Assembly: GCA_015059065.1 (NCBI GenBank)
Contig: SVBE01000009.1
Location: forward strand, 1 to 62,960
Reading direction: 5' to 3'
Source of the DNA: Erysipelotrichaceae bacterium
Lineage (GTDB): Bacteria > Bacillota_I > Bacilli_A > RFN20 > CAG-826
DNA length: 62,960 bases
Under the pieces are notes generated by a model, which saw only the letters and a list, made by a program, of their open reading frames with translations, made no database searches and was not told the DNA's origin. The position numbers were made by a program, and so were the translations under genes. Below, piece after piece: positions 16,718-24,699 of the stretch; the first letter of the stretch is position 1; every line of letters begins with the position of its first letter.

Positions 16718-17040
16718 ATAATCTTGTTCATATCCCACTTGTTAAGCCTTGTTTTTGTTTTACGCATGCGTTTTTCTTCAATATTTTTACCTTTTAATGT
16801 TTTTCGGAAGGTTTTGGATTCAACAACGCTTAATACGGGGATGTCAGAATAGATTTCTATAACAATCCCTTTCCTCGCGTTAAGGCCTCCATTTTGATAT
16901 TTTGTTATTCGTCTAATGTGAACATTATTTTTGTCGTTATTCACCGCGACAACTCTACTGTTTGCTTTATTGTGTTTGACTATCAAACAGTCGTTAATGA
17001 GGTATACTCTCCCCTTTATATATCTTTTACGTCTGGACAT
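16681..17040 (-). CDS. Small basic conserved hypothetical protein
   Basis: I choose the ATG at 17040 (MSRRKRYIKG) because AAAGGTGG lies 5 nt upstream; GTG codons just before overlap that site. The 119-residue product is very basic and ends in a lysine/arginine-rich helix (KTKTRLNKWDMNKIIKKM). Central blocks RVYLINDCLIVKHNKANSR and AVNNDKNNVHIRR look conserved. No known domain or membrane segment is recognised. Its last codons overlap the terminator of the convergent RNA. The mRNA probably starts after TATAAT near 17125 (minus), with a GCCCC/GGGGC hairpin at its 5' end. Confidence 0.6.
   Translation of the reverse strand: MSRRKRYIKGRVYLINDCLIVKHNKANSRVVAVNNDKNNVHIRRITKYQNGGLNARKGIVIEIYSDIPVLSVVESKTFRKTLKGKNIEEKRMRKTKTRLNKWDMNKIIKKMRVANQSLS
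16917..16951. repeat. 35-bp direct repeat, copy B (inside the small basic ORF)
   Basis: This copy encodes residues VNNDKNNVH of the small basic protein. Copy A at 16558-16592 differs at one base and is non-coding, 359 bp away in the same orientation. Confidence 0.8.
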
Positions 17041-17105
17041 TAACACCACCTTTCTTTATTAGTTTTCCGAATACGTATTGGTAGGAGAAAATCCAATTGG
17101 CCCCC

Positions 17106-17134
17106 TTGCGAGTGGGGCGATTATAGGGTATTAT
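17106..17134 (+). promoter_or_regulatory. Promoter facing the candidate toxin gene
   Basis: TTGCGA at 17106-17111, 17 nt, TATTAT at 17129-17134. Transcription would begin near 17141 and run into the 3' end of the minus-strand peptide gene. Confidence 0.45.
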
Positions 17135-17140
17135 GATTAT

Positions 17141-17178
17141 GTTGGTAGGTGGCCCTCAATTACTGAGAGCCTTTTTTA
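17141..17178 (+). ncRNA. Candidate antisense RNA to the small hydrophobic peptide gene
   Basis: The short transcript would end in a stem of GGCCCTC (17151-17157) and GAGAGCC (17165-17171) followed by TTTTTT. It is complementary to the 3' end of the peptide ORF and its mRNA. This convergent arrangement is that of type I antitoxins such as RatA or SR4, although this RNA would be unusually short. Confidence 0.4.
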
Positions 17179-17240
17179 TTCCCCACTAACACGAGAAGTA
17201 TGACCAAGATGATCAAGGCCATCACAATGGATTGCTCCAA
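17160..17240 (-). CDS. Candidate type I toxin-like small membrane peptide (26 aa)
   Basis: A TTG codon at 17240 follows AAGGAGGT with 7-nt spacing. It opens a 26-codon frame: four polar residues, then an unbroken hydrophobic helix (residues 5-19, VMALIILVILLVLV) and a short basic end GNKKGSQ. This is the layout of Fst/TxpA/BsrG-type toxins. An in-frame ATG at 17297, also with a good ribosome site (AGGAGG), would give a 45-residue form. A convergent promoter and terminator on the plus strand overlap its 3' end. Too short for homology to be certain; toxicity is inference. Confidence 0.5.
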   Translation of the reverse strand: MEQSIVMALIILVILLVLVGNKKGSQ

Positions 17241-17372
17241 ATAATGTACCTCCTTCCCATACCCAGACCAGTGACAAGGGAGTAGAGAATCTTCCATTAT
17301 CGGAATTTCCTCCTATATATAAAGACCTTGAAAATCGCATTTTTCGACGCAGAAAATTTTTTAGCATTTTGC

Positions 17373-17390
17373 TTATCTATAAATAGATAA
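17373..17390. promoter_or_regulatory. Dyad upstream of the membrane protein gene
   Basis: TTATCTA at 17373-17379 and TAGATAA at 17384-17390 form a perfect 7-bp dyad with a TAAA centre, followed by A-tracts. It lies about 60 bp before the start at 17454 and could be an operator. The remaining 17298-17453 holds no other gene I can support. Confidence 0.35.
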
Positions 17391-17453
17391 AAAAATTCAA
17401 AATTTTTGATATTTGTTTCTTGTGATAAAATATTTTTTCGAAAGGATATATTT

Positions 17454-18080
17454 ATGGAAAAAACTTTTGGTCGAGAAAAAGCAAAACGACACATCGTCAT
17501 GTTTATCGTTGGCGTTTTCTTAATTTTAATTTCTAATATTGTTCAATCTGTTGGAGACGCGATTGGTAATCCAGTGCTCTCTTATATCGGAGTGCTTTCA
17601 TTTGTTGGTTTAATCCTTCAAATCATCGCGATTATTTTATTGAGAAATGTTAATAAGAGATATGCGAATGCATTATGGATGTTGATACTAAATCTTATCC
17701 TCTTTGCTGTTGCCTTCACCCTTAACATCATTGAAGCGGCGAGAAATGAGCCTGAGCTTTTCACTACGGCTCTTTCATGGATTGGTATTGGACAAGAATT
17801 GACTGAAGCGCTCGTTGTCATCTACTTTGTTTTAGGTACTAATCAACTCGCAGAAGAAGATGGTAAAGGAATGCCAATTCTTACTAAACTTATAGTTAGA
17901 GGATATGTTGCAATCTTTCTCGTTTCTCTATTATTAACTCTATTAACTTTATTTATTCCAGCCATCAAGGAAAACCAAATTGCAACATTGATATTTGCCA
18001 TCATCCTTCTCGTTTTATACGTGGTGAGAGAAGTGGCATATTTATTCTTCTTAATCAAATCCTTGTGGCGGGTTAAATAA
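17454..18080 (+). CDS. Integral membrane protein of unknown function
   Basis: I start at 17454 (MEKTFGREKAK), 6 nt after GAAAGGA, rather than at an upstream in-frame ATG without a ribosome site. The 208-residue protein has about six hydrophobic segments joined by short loops and a basic N-terminus. I see no transport signature, catalytic motif or named family. It is a single gene with its own terminator, convergent with the hydrogenase operon. Confidence 0.75.
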   Translation: MEKTFGREKAKRHIVMFIVGVFLILISNIVQSVGDAIGNPVLSYIGVLSFVGLILQIIAIILLRNVNKRYANALWMLILNLILFAVAFTLNIIEAARNEPELFTTALSWIGIGQELTEALVVIYFVLGTNQLAEEDGKGMPILTKLIVRGYVAIFLVSLLLTLLTLFIPAIKENQIATLIFAIILLVLYVVREVAYLFFLIKSLWRVK

Positions 18081-18096
18081 TCTAGACTATAAAAAA

Positions 18097-18125
18097 GAAA
18101 AACAGTGGTTTTGCCACTGTTTTTG
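18097..18125. terminator. Bidirectional terminator, membrane protein gene / hydA
   Basis: AACAGTGG at 18101-18108 pairs with CCACTGTT at 18114-18121. The stem is extended by an A-run on the left and a T-run on the right, so it can serve both convergent transcripts. Confidence 0.85.
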
Positions 18126-18147
18126 TTTGTTTTGTAATTATTTTTGC

Positions 18148-19926
18148 TTATTTCTTACGTGGGAATCTATCACGATTATTGACGTAGGAAGTATGTAATA
18201 ATTCTTCCGCCTTTTCGGATAGAGGTTTGCCTAAGAAGTCAGCGTATAATTTTTGAATATCTGGGTTGTTGTGAGATTGTCTGATTTGTTGTCTCTCGTC
18301 TTCGTTATATAAGACGGCAGCACGTTTCGCACGATAAGTCTCACGGATGTCATCATCTTCATTTGGAAGAAGGAGTGGTTTGACATATGGTTGTCCGCCA
18401 CCATTGATACATCCACCTGGGCAGCCCATGATTTCGATGAAGGCATATTCGGATTTGCCAGCTCTGATTTCGTCTAAGAGTTTTTTCGCTTCTCTCATAC
18501 CAGAAGCAACTGCGACTTTAATGACAGTGCCGTTGATATCAATAGCGGCTTCTTTGACGGATTCTAAGCCACGAACTTGTTCGAATTTGATTAATTCATG
18601 TTCTTTACCAGTTAAGGCGAAGTATGCAGTTCTTAAGGCAGCTTCCATAACACCACCAGTGACACCAAAGATGACACCAGCACCGGAATATTGACCTAAT
18701 AAGTCTTGATCCCAATCTTCATCTTCTGGGAGTCTGTTCCACATGATACCCGCACGCTTGATCATCTTGGCGATTTCTCTAGTGGTTAAGACCGCGTCGA
18801 CATCGTCTAAGCCATCATGACCTTGGTCAGCACGAGTTCTTTCATATTTCTTAGCAGTACATGGCATGACAGAGACCACGAAGATATCTTTTGGATCTAA
18901 ACCATGTTTCTCAGCGAAATAAGTCTTAGTGATCGCACCTTGCATTTGGTGTGGGGACTTACAAGTGGAGACATTTGGAATTAAATCACTGTAGTAGTAT
19001 TCCATGTAATTGATCCATCCTGGGGAACAGGAAGTGATTTGTGGTAATACACCTTTATGATTAATTCTTTCTAATAATTCGTTAGCCTCTTCCATGATGG
19101 TGAGGTCGGCACCGAAGTTGACGTCGAAGACGCGGTAGAATCCGAGTCTACGTAAAGCAGCAATCATCTTCTTAGTGCCATTGGTGCCGATTCTTTCACC
19201 GAATTCTTCAGCGATCGCAGCACGAACTGCTGGGGCAACTTGGCAGACGACTTTCTTGCCGGCTTTTAAAGCTTCATCAACCTTTGGAATATCGTTTTGT
19301 TCCGTTAAGGCGCCTGTTGGACAGACGAGAACACATTGACCACATTGCATACATGGGGAGTTGGCAAAGCTTCTATTTTCGGCTGGGGAGACAATAGTGG
19401 AGAATCCACGATTTTCAAACCCTAAGATACCGATGCCTTGGGCTTTCTTACAAGCTTCGACACATCTACCACATAAGATACATTTGGCAGTGTTTCTCTT
19501 TAAGCCAGGTGCGAGTTCGTCGATTGTGGTTTCGGTAACAGCACCGATATATTTGCCATCTCTAGCGCCGACGAGTTCTGCGACCTTTAATAATTCACAG
19601 TGTCCTTCTTTATCACACTGTAAGCAGTTTTTTTGGTGATTGGATAATAATAATTCAACAGAAGTTCTGCGGGCTTCCATTGCTTTTTGTGAGGAGATAG
19701 AAATCTCCATACCTTCGTTAACAGGATAAGCACAGGAGGCCACTAAACCTCTTGCACCTTTCACTTCGACTAAGCAGACGCGGCAGCTTGCTAATGAGCA
19801 TTCACCCTTGTTCCAAGAACAAAGAGATGGAATGACATAGCCGCATTTACGACATGCTTCAAGAACTGTTAATGAGCTATCTACTTGGTAATCTTTACCT
19901 TCGATTTTGATATTTACTAAAGCCAT
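18148..19926 (-). CDS. hydA: [FeFe] hydrogenase catalytic subunit, electron-bifurcating HydABC type
   Basis: The 592-residue protein starts with a plant-type [2Fe-2S] domain, followed by a His/Cys [4Fe-4S] motif (HQKNCLQCDKEGHC) and a two-cluster ferredoxin domain (CILCGRCVEAC, CMQCGQCVLVC). The H-domain carries L1 TSCSPGW (C300), L2 MPCTAKKYE (C356) and L3 IMGCPGGCINGGGQP (C502, C506), the four H-cluster cysteines. A C-terminal small-subunit-like region follows. It makes or consumes H2 in the cytoplasm, paired with NAD(H) and ferredoxin through HydB/HydC. It is last in hydC-hydB-hydA, 12 nt after hydB. Confidence 0.95.
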   Translation of the reverse strand: MALVNIKIEGKDYQVDSSLTVLEACRKCGYVIPSLCSWNKGECSLASCRVCLVEVKGARGLVASCAYPVNEGMEISISSQKAMEARRTSVELLLSNHQKNCLQCDKEGHCELLKVAELVGARDGKYIGAVTETTIDELAPGLKRNTAKCILCGRCVEACKKAQGIGILGFENRGFSTIVSPAENRSFANSPCMQCGQCVLVCPTGALTEQNDIPKVDEALKAGKKVVCQVAPAVRAAIAEEFGERIGTNGTKKMIAALRRLGFYRVFDVNFGADLTIMEEANELLERINHKGVLPQITSCSPGWINYMEYYYSDLIPNVSTCKSPHQMQGAITKTYFAEKHGLDPKDIFVVSVMPCTAKKYERTRADQGHDGLDDVDAVLTTREIAKMIKRAGIMWNRLPEDEDWDQDLLGQYSGAGVIFGVTGGVMEAALRTAYFALTGKEHELIKFEQVRGLESVKEAAIDINGTVIKVAVASGMREAKKLLDEIRAGKSEYAFIEIMGCPGGCINGGGQPYVKPLLLPNEDDDIRETYRAKRAAVLYNEDERQQIRQSHNNPDIQKLYADFLGKPLSEKAEELLHTSYVNNRDRFPRKK

Positions 19927-19938
19927 CGATAGTTCCTC

Positions 19939-21831
19939 CTATTGTTTAATGATTGCGCCGAAGCGACAATTGCTCATACATAAGCCACATTTGACACACT
20001 TGCTGGCGTCAATCTTATGGATGAACATCTTTGGATTTCTCGCAGTTGGTTGATCAGTCTTGCTGATGCATTGAACTGGGCAGTTTCTCGCACATAAGCC
20101 ACAGCCAACACATTTATCTGGGAGAATCTTGTATTCCATTAAATTCTTACAGACGTGGGCTGGACATTTCTTATCAACGACGTGAGCGATATATTCGTTC
20201 TCGAAGTTATTCATTGTGGAAGTGATTGGGTTAGCGGCTGTTTGGCCTAATGCACATAAGGAGTTTGTCTTAGTGGCATTAGCGAGTTCTTTTAAGTCTT
20301 GGAGATCTTGTAATGAACCTTTACCATCAGTAATCTTCTTTAAGATTTCTAACATTCTCTTTGTACCGATACGGCATGGAGAACACTTACCACAGGATTC
20401 ATCACAGATGAATTCCATATAGAATTTCGCGACGTCGACCATACAGTTATCTTCGTCCATGACAATCGCACCGCCGGAACCCATCATGGATCCACGAGCG
20501 ACTAAGGAATCGAAGTCGATTTCGACATCTAAGTCTTTTTCAGTTAAGCATCCACCAGATGGACCGCCAGTTTGAATAGCTTTGAATCTCTTGTTGTGTG
20601 GAATGCCACCGCCGATATCGAAGACTAATTCTCTAAGAGTTGTTCCCATTGGGACTTCAACTAAGCCAACATTGTTGACTTTGCCACCTAAAGCGAACAC
20701 TTTAGTACCCTTAGATTTTTCTGTACCAATCTTCGCATATTCACTAGCGCCTTCTCTTAAGATATAAGGAATATTCGCTAATGTTTCGACGTTATTAATG
20801 ATTGTTGGTTTGCCCCATAAACCTTTGACGGCCGGGAATGGAGGTCTTGGTCTTGGCATGCCGCGTTTGCCTTCAATAGAATTGAGCAATGCTGTTTCTT
20901 CGCCACAGACGAACGCGCCAGCACCTAGACGGACATGACATCTAAATGAGAAACCAGTGCCTAAGATGTTATCACCTAATAAGCCAGCTTCTTCTAATTG
21001 TTTAATCGCAAGTCTTAGTCTCTTAACTGCGATTGGGTATTCAGCACGAACGTAGAAATAACCGTTTTGTGCACCGATTGCGTAACCAGCAATCATCATA
21101 CCTTCGATAACACCGATTGGGTTACCTTCAAGAATGGATCTATCCATGAAGGCTCCTGGGTCACCTTCGTCACCATTACAGACGACGTATTTTGTATCGT
21201 TCTTTTGGTCTAAAGCAAATTGCCATTTTCTTCCAGTTGGGAAGCCAGCGCCTCCACGTCCACGGATACCAGAGTTGAGCACTTCAGTGACAACTTCTTG
21301 TTGTGACATGTGGAGAGCTCTAGTCAAACCTTTAAACGCTCCATAGCCTAAAGCTTCTTCGAGCATTTCTGGGTTGATCATTGAGCAGCCGTGTAAGGCA
21401 ATTCTCTTCTGTTTCTTATAGAAGTTGATGTCATCTTGTCTTTCCACTTTTTCGTGAGTGGCTGGATCTTCATAAAGAAGATCGTTGATGCATTTACCGC
21501 CGATGATATCTTCTTCGACGATTCTTTCAGCATCGGATACCTTAACCATTCTATAGAGTCTATCTTCTGGGAAGATTTTGACAAATGGACCTTGGGAACA
21601 GAAACCGAAACAGCCAACGACATTGACTTCAGCTTTATCTTCTAAACCTTTTTCTTTGATTAATTCTTGTAATTTAACAAGGATTTCGTGGGAATTGGAT
21701 GATAAACATCCAGTACCACCACAGACGACGAGGTGTTTCTTACCATCATTGCCTGCGAATTTTCTCGCTAATTTGTCAGAATATTTGACAATTAACTCTT
21801 GGAGTTCTTTTTCATCTGCGATTCTACACAT
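19939..21831 (-). CDS. hydB: Electron-bifurcating hydrogenase NADH/FMN subunit (NuoF-like)
   Basis: The 630-residue protein has an N-terminal thioredoxin-like [2Fe-2S] domain (residues about 30-115, HLVVCGGTGCLSS). A NuoF-type NADH/FMN core follows (GRGGAGFPTGRKW, NGDEGDPGAFMDR, CGEETALLNSIEG), then the N3-type cluster ESCGKCSPCRIGTKR. The C-terminus has two [4Fe-4S] motifs (CVGCGLCARNCP, CVKCGLCMSNC). It is the flavin subunit that exchanges electrons with NAD(H). Its ATG overlaps the hydC stop, and GGAGGG precedes it. Confidence 0.95.
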   Translation of the reverse strand: MCRIADEKELQELIVKYSDKLARKFAGNDGKKHLVVCGGTGCLSSNSHEILVKLQELIKEKGLEDKAEVNVVGCFGFCSQGPFVKIFPEDRLYRMVKVSDAERIVEEDIIGGKCINDLLYEDPATHEKVERQDDINFYKKQKRIALHGCSMINPEMLEEALGYGAFKGLTRALHMSQQEVVTEVLNSGIRGRGGAGFPTGRKWQFALDQKNDTKYVVCNGDEGDPGAFMDRSILEGNPIGVIEGMMIAGYAIGAQNGYFYVRAEYPIAVKRLRLAIKQLEEAGLLGDNILGTGFSFRCHVRLGAGAFVCGEETALLNSIEGKRGMPRPRPPFPAVKGLWGKPTIINNVETLANIPYILREGASEYAKIGTEKSKGTKVFALGGKVNNVGLVEVPMGTTLRELVFDIGGGIPHNKRFKAIQTGGPSGGCLTEKDLDVEIDFDSLVARGSMMGSGGAIVMDEDNCMVDVAKFYMEFICDESCGKCSPCRIGTKRMLEILKKITDGKGSLQDLQDLKELANATKTNSLCALGQTAANPITSTMNNFENEYIAHVVDKKCPAHVCKNLMEYKILPDKCVGCGLCARNCPVQCISKTDQPTARNPKMFIHKIDASKCVKCGLCMSNCRFGAIIKQ

Positions 21832-22319
21832 TATGCAATACCCTCCAAGTCTTTATATTCTTTAATGATATTAGCGACATTGCCAACTTCCACCTTTGGA
21901 TAGACCTTTCCATTAATAGAAATAGCTGGTGCAATACCGCACGCACCGATGCAACGTAACGCATCTAATGTGAATAAACCATCTTCAGTTGTTTGCCCTG
22001 GTTTGATGTTGAGCAATTCTGAGAATTTATCCATAACGAGTTGACTACCTTTAACATAACAGGCAGTACCTAAACACACACCGATAACATATTTTCCTTT
22101 TGGTGTGAGAGAGAAGAAAGAGTAGAAGGTGACAACACCATAAATCTCAGCGACAGGAATGTTGAGTAATGAACCAACTAATTCTTGGACTTCGAGAGGG
22201 ATGTAACCATACTCTTCTTGAATAGCTTCCAAAATCATCATCAAAGGTGTCTCTTCGTTTCTATAACGTTCAACAATCTCTGCGATCTGTTTGGCAGCTT
22301 GTGGTTGTAACTTAGCCAT
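21831..22319 (-). CDS. hydC: Electron-bifurcating hydrogenase [2Fe-2S] subunit (NuoE-like)
   Basis: I place the start at 22319 (MAKLQPQ), 5 nt after GGAGGT, giving 162 residues; an upstream extension has no ribosome site. It is a thioredoxin-like [2Fe-2S] protein of the 24-kDa NuoE family, with the cysteines in CLGTACYVKG and LRCIGACGIAP. It completes the HydABC complex. First gene of the operon. TTGACT near 22405 (minus) could be its -35. No clear Rex operator is seen. Confidence 0.93.
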   Translation of the reverse strand: MAKLQPQAAKQIAEIVERYRNEETPLMMILEAIQEEYGYIPLEVQELVGSLLNIPVAEIYGVVTFYSFFSLTPKGKYVIGVCLGTACYVKGSQLVMDKFSELLNIKPGQTTEDGLFTLDALRCIGACGIAPAISINGKVYPKVEVGNVANIIKEYKDLEGIA

Positions 22320-22516
22320 ACATGACCTCCATAAACATAATAAAATTATGGATGAAAAATGGTTGTTCTTCAATTATTTCTTAAATAAATTAGAAATATT
22401 GAAAGTCAAAATCGAAATAAAACAAAGATAAAATCAACATTTTTGTCCATTTTGAATAGAAAATCATTATAATAGACAAATATACTAATAAATGCTTTTG
22501 ACTAAAACGCCTTATG

Positions 22517-22545
22517 TTGATATTAATGACGGCATAAAATATAAT
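22517..22545 (+). promoter_or_regulatory. Consensus promoter giving a leaderless mRNA
   Basis: TTGATA at 22517-22522, 17 nt, TATAAT at 22540-22545. The predicted start of transcription, 7 nt after the -10, coincides with the ATG at 22552. Confidence 0.65.
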
Positions 22546-22551
22546 GCTCGT

Positions 22552-23706
22552 ATGAAAGAACTGATAAAAAGAAACCAAAGCAACTTTTGGAAGATAATTG
22601 CTATTCTCGTTTGGCTTATTTTTCTCATTGTTCTCATCATCTTAAAAACGAATACTGCAATATGTGAAGCATGGACACAGTCGTTCGCGAGATGGTATGA
22701 AACATCCATTGGTTTTCTCTTTAAATGGATACCTTTTTCATTAACAGAAATCATTATTATCGGTCTATTTATTGGAGCGTTTGTCTTCTTAACCCAGTTT
22801 ACGATATGTTTGCTCCATAGACAGTACTCTAAAGGAATTGGCAAGATGTTATCCATTGTTTTAGGGGCCACAATTGTTATTGGTTTATATCAAGCGACTG
22901 CCGAAATGGCTTATAACCGTGAACATCATCCAGTCACTGTTTATGAAGAAAAAGTGGAGAAGACAGAATTTCGAAAAATTAATGATTATTTCATCGCGGA
23001 TCTCAATAAAGTGAGCAAAGAAATGAAGTTTGATGAAGAGGGGAATTTAATCAGCCCATATTCGATTAGAGAAACGAATGATTTATTGGATCAAGAGTTC
23101 TATCGTTTAAACCGAGAATATGGTAATTACTTCACTCCATTTACCACAAGAGCGAAACCGATGCTAACTTCTTTTATCTACCGTGAACTTCATATCACTG
23201 GGGTGACATTTATGCCGACCACTGAGGCTAATATTAATACTTTAAATGTCAACGCTTTGAAACCGATTACTTTCGCGCATGAAATACTTCATACAAAAGG
23301 TGTGATGAAAGAAGAAGATGCGGACTTTATCGCTTTATATTTGATGCTCACAAGCGAGAATCCATACTTCAAATATTCTGGATATTATTTTTCTATATCT
23401 TCTTTATATTATTTAGCGAGCCTCACAGGCGTATCCACTGATTATCAGGAAGTCATCGATTCAATAAACATATCGTTTAAAAAGAATCAGAACTTTGGAT
23501 ATTATTATTGGAAGAGCCATAATGCCTTCGCAGATTTTGGCAATTGGGTAAACGATATTTACCTAAAATTAAGTGGAGAAAAAGAAGGAACCTCTTCCTA
23601 TAACGACACTCCGACAGATGTCGATAAAGAGAAACAGGAAGTTATTAATTTTTCTTTGTATCAAAAGCTATATTTCAAATTATATTATGAGGCTAATCCA
23701 AAATAG
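22552..23706 (+). CDS. DUF3810-family membrane protein with an HExxH motif
   Basis: I start at 22552 (MKELIKRNQ) because a consensus promoter lies directly upstream; an earlier ATG at 22492 lies upstream of that promoter and lacks a ribosome site. The 384-residue protein has three N-terminal membrane segments (about residues 12-33, 57-80, 95-112), then a soluble domain with HEILH (H243, E244, H247) and EEDADFIALY, where a later glutamate could complete a gluzincin-like site. This matches DUF3810, a predicted membrane metallopeptidase. Substrate unknown. Confidence 0.8.
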   Translation: MKELIKRNQSNFWKIIAILVWLIFLIVLIILKTNTAICEAWTQSFARWYETSIGFLFKWIPFSLTEIIIIGLFIGAFVFLTQFTICLLHRQYSKGIGKMLSIVLGATIVIGLYQATAEMAYNREHHPVTVYEEKVEKTEFRKINDYFIADLNKVSKEMKFDEEGNLISPYSIRETNDLLDQEFYRLNREYGNYFTPFTTRAKPMLTSFIYRELHITGVTFMPTTEANINTLNVNALKPITFAHEILHTKGVMKEEDADFIALYLMLTSENPYFKYSGYYFSISSLYYLASLTGVSTDYQEVIDSINISFKKNQNFGYYYWKSHNAFADFGNWVNDIYLKLSGEKEGTSSYNDTPTDVDKEKQEVINFSLYQKLYFKLYYEANPK

Positions 23707-23720
23707 ATTAGAATAAGACC

Positions 23721-24098
23721 ATGAACAAATTAGAAAGTAAAGAAGATTATTTAGAAAGAATATTGATGCTATCTAAGAAGAATGGCTCAGTCCGTTCCAT
23801 TGATATCGCACATGATATGGGTTTTTCTAAACCAAGTGTTTCTGTCGCGATGAAAAAGCTTAGAGAACTCAAACTCATCAATGTCGATAAAGATGGCCTC
23901 ATCTCTTTGACTGATGAAGGTAGATTAATCGCGGAGAGGACATATGAAAGACATACGGTTCTTAAAGCCATTCTCATCCATATAGGCGTTGATGAACAAG
24001 TCGCGGAAGATGATGCCTGTAAAGTTGAACATGAATTAAGTGAAGAAACATTCTCTAAAATAAGAGAGGTATATAATAATGGAAAATATCGTAATTAA
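23721..24098 (+). CDS. DtxR/MntR-family metal-dependent transcriptional regulator
   Basis: The 125-residue protein has an N-terminal winged helix-turn-helix (SIDIAHDMGFSKPSVSVAMKKL), the LTDEGR wing, and an iron/manganese-dependent dimerisation domain (ERHTVLKAILIHIGV...CKVEHELSEETF). The metal ligands E, C/H and H of the family appear in CKVEHE. It lacks the SH3-like third domain, so resembles short MntR. It may repress metal uptake genes, but none are adjacent. The start lacks a clear ribosome site; TAGAAT lies 6 nt before the ATG. Confidence 0.88.
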   Translation: MNKLESKEDYLERILMLSKKNGSVRSIDIAHDMGFSKPSVSVAMKKLRELKLINVDKDGLISLTDEGRLIAERTYERHTVLKAILIHIGVDEQVAEDDACKVEHELSEETFSKIREVYNNGKYRN

Positions 24099-24660
24099 GA
24101 AAAAAGAATACACGCCTATTAAAGAATTAGGTGAGAATCTTTTACTCGTCCAAAGAGAAGGCAAGAAATACGTCGTGAGATGGCTTGGAATTAAGACCAA
24201 TGCTTTCTCTGATTTTAAGTATGCGATGAAGAGGATGAAGACCTCTAATGTCGCTTCTCCAGAAGTGTATTATTTAGATAAAAAGACTGGTTATGCCTTA
24301 ATGCATTATGTCGATGGACCAACGATGTATGAAGAACTTATCGACCATGATTTTGATGATGATGTTTACGTCCAATTATTCAATATTCAATGGATGGCGA
24401 GAAAGTCGATGATGCAATTAGACTATAACCCACAAAACTTTAGAATTGAAAATGGGAAAATCTATTATATTCCATTCACTTTTGATTTTTACAAAAAGAG
24501 CAATGATTTCGTTGAGAAGGATTTAAGACTCTGGTTTTACACGAAAGAATTTGAAAAAATGCTGACAGAAAACGGACAATTATTGCAACACTCCCGTCTT
24601 TTACCAGATTTTGATCTAAACAAGAAGATGGTTTTGACTGTTGTTAAATACTATCGATAA
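24079..24660 (+). CDS. Kinase-fold protein, probably degenerate
   Basis: The 193-residue protein starts inside the last 20 bases of the DtxR-family gene; GAGAGG lies upstream of the ATG. It looks like a shortened protein-kinase/APH fold: an N-lobe with REGKKYVVRWLG (putative ATP lysine), a hinge YALMHYVDGPTMYEEL, and LDYNPQNFRIENGKIYYIPF where a catalytic loop H-D-x4-N would be. The aspartate appears as LDYNPQN and the DFD-like FTFDF follows. RIO- or APH-like relatives are possible. Function unknown; overlap suggests co-expression with the regulator. Confidence 0.5.
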   Translation: MENIVIKKKEYTPIKELGENLLLVQREGKKYVVRWLGIKTNAFSDFKYAMKRMKTSNVASPEVYYLDKKTGYALMHYVDGPTMYEELIDHDFDDDVYVQLFNIQWMARKSMMQLDYNPQNFRIENGKIYYIPFTFDFYKKSNDFVEKDLRLWFYTKEFEKMLTENGQLLQHSRLLPDFDLNKKMVLTVVKYYR

Positions 24661-24699
24661 TAACTAAATATAATTTATAAGTCATAAACCTACATTTAT

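Noticed and set aside
22492-22551. ATG at 22492 as the start of the DUF3810 protein
   Set aside because: It lacks a ribosome site and lies upstream of a consensus promoter that starts transcription at 22552.
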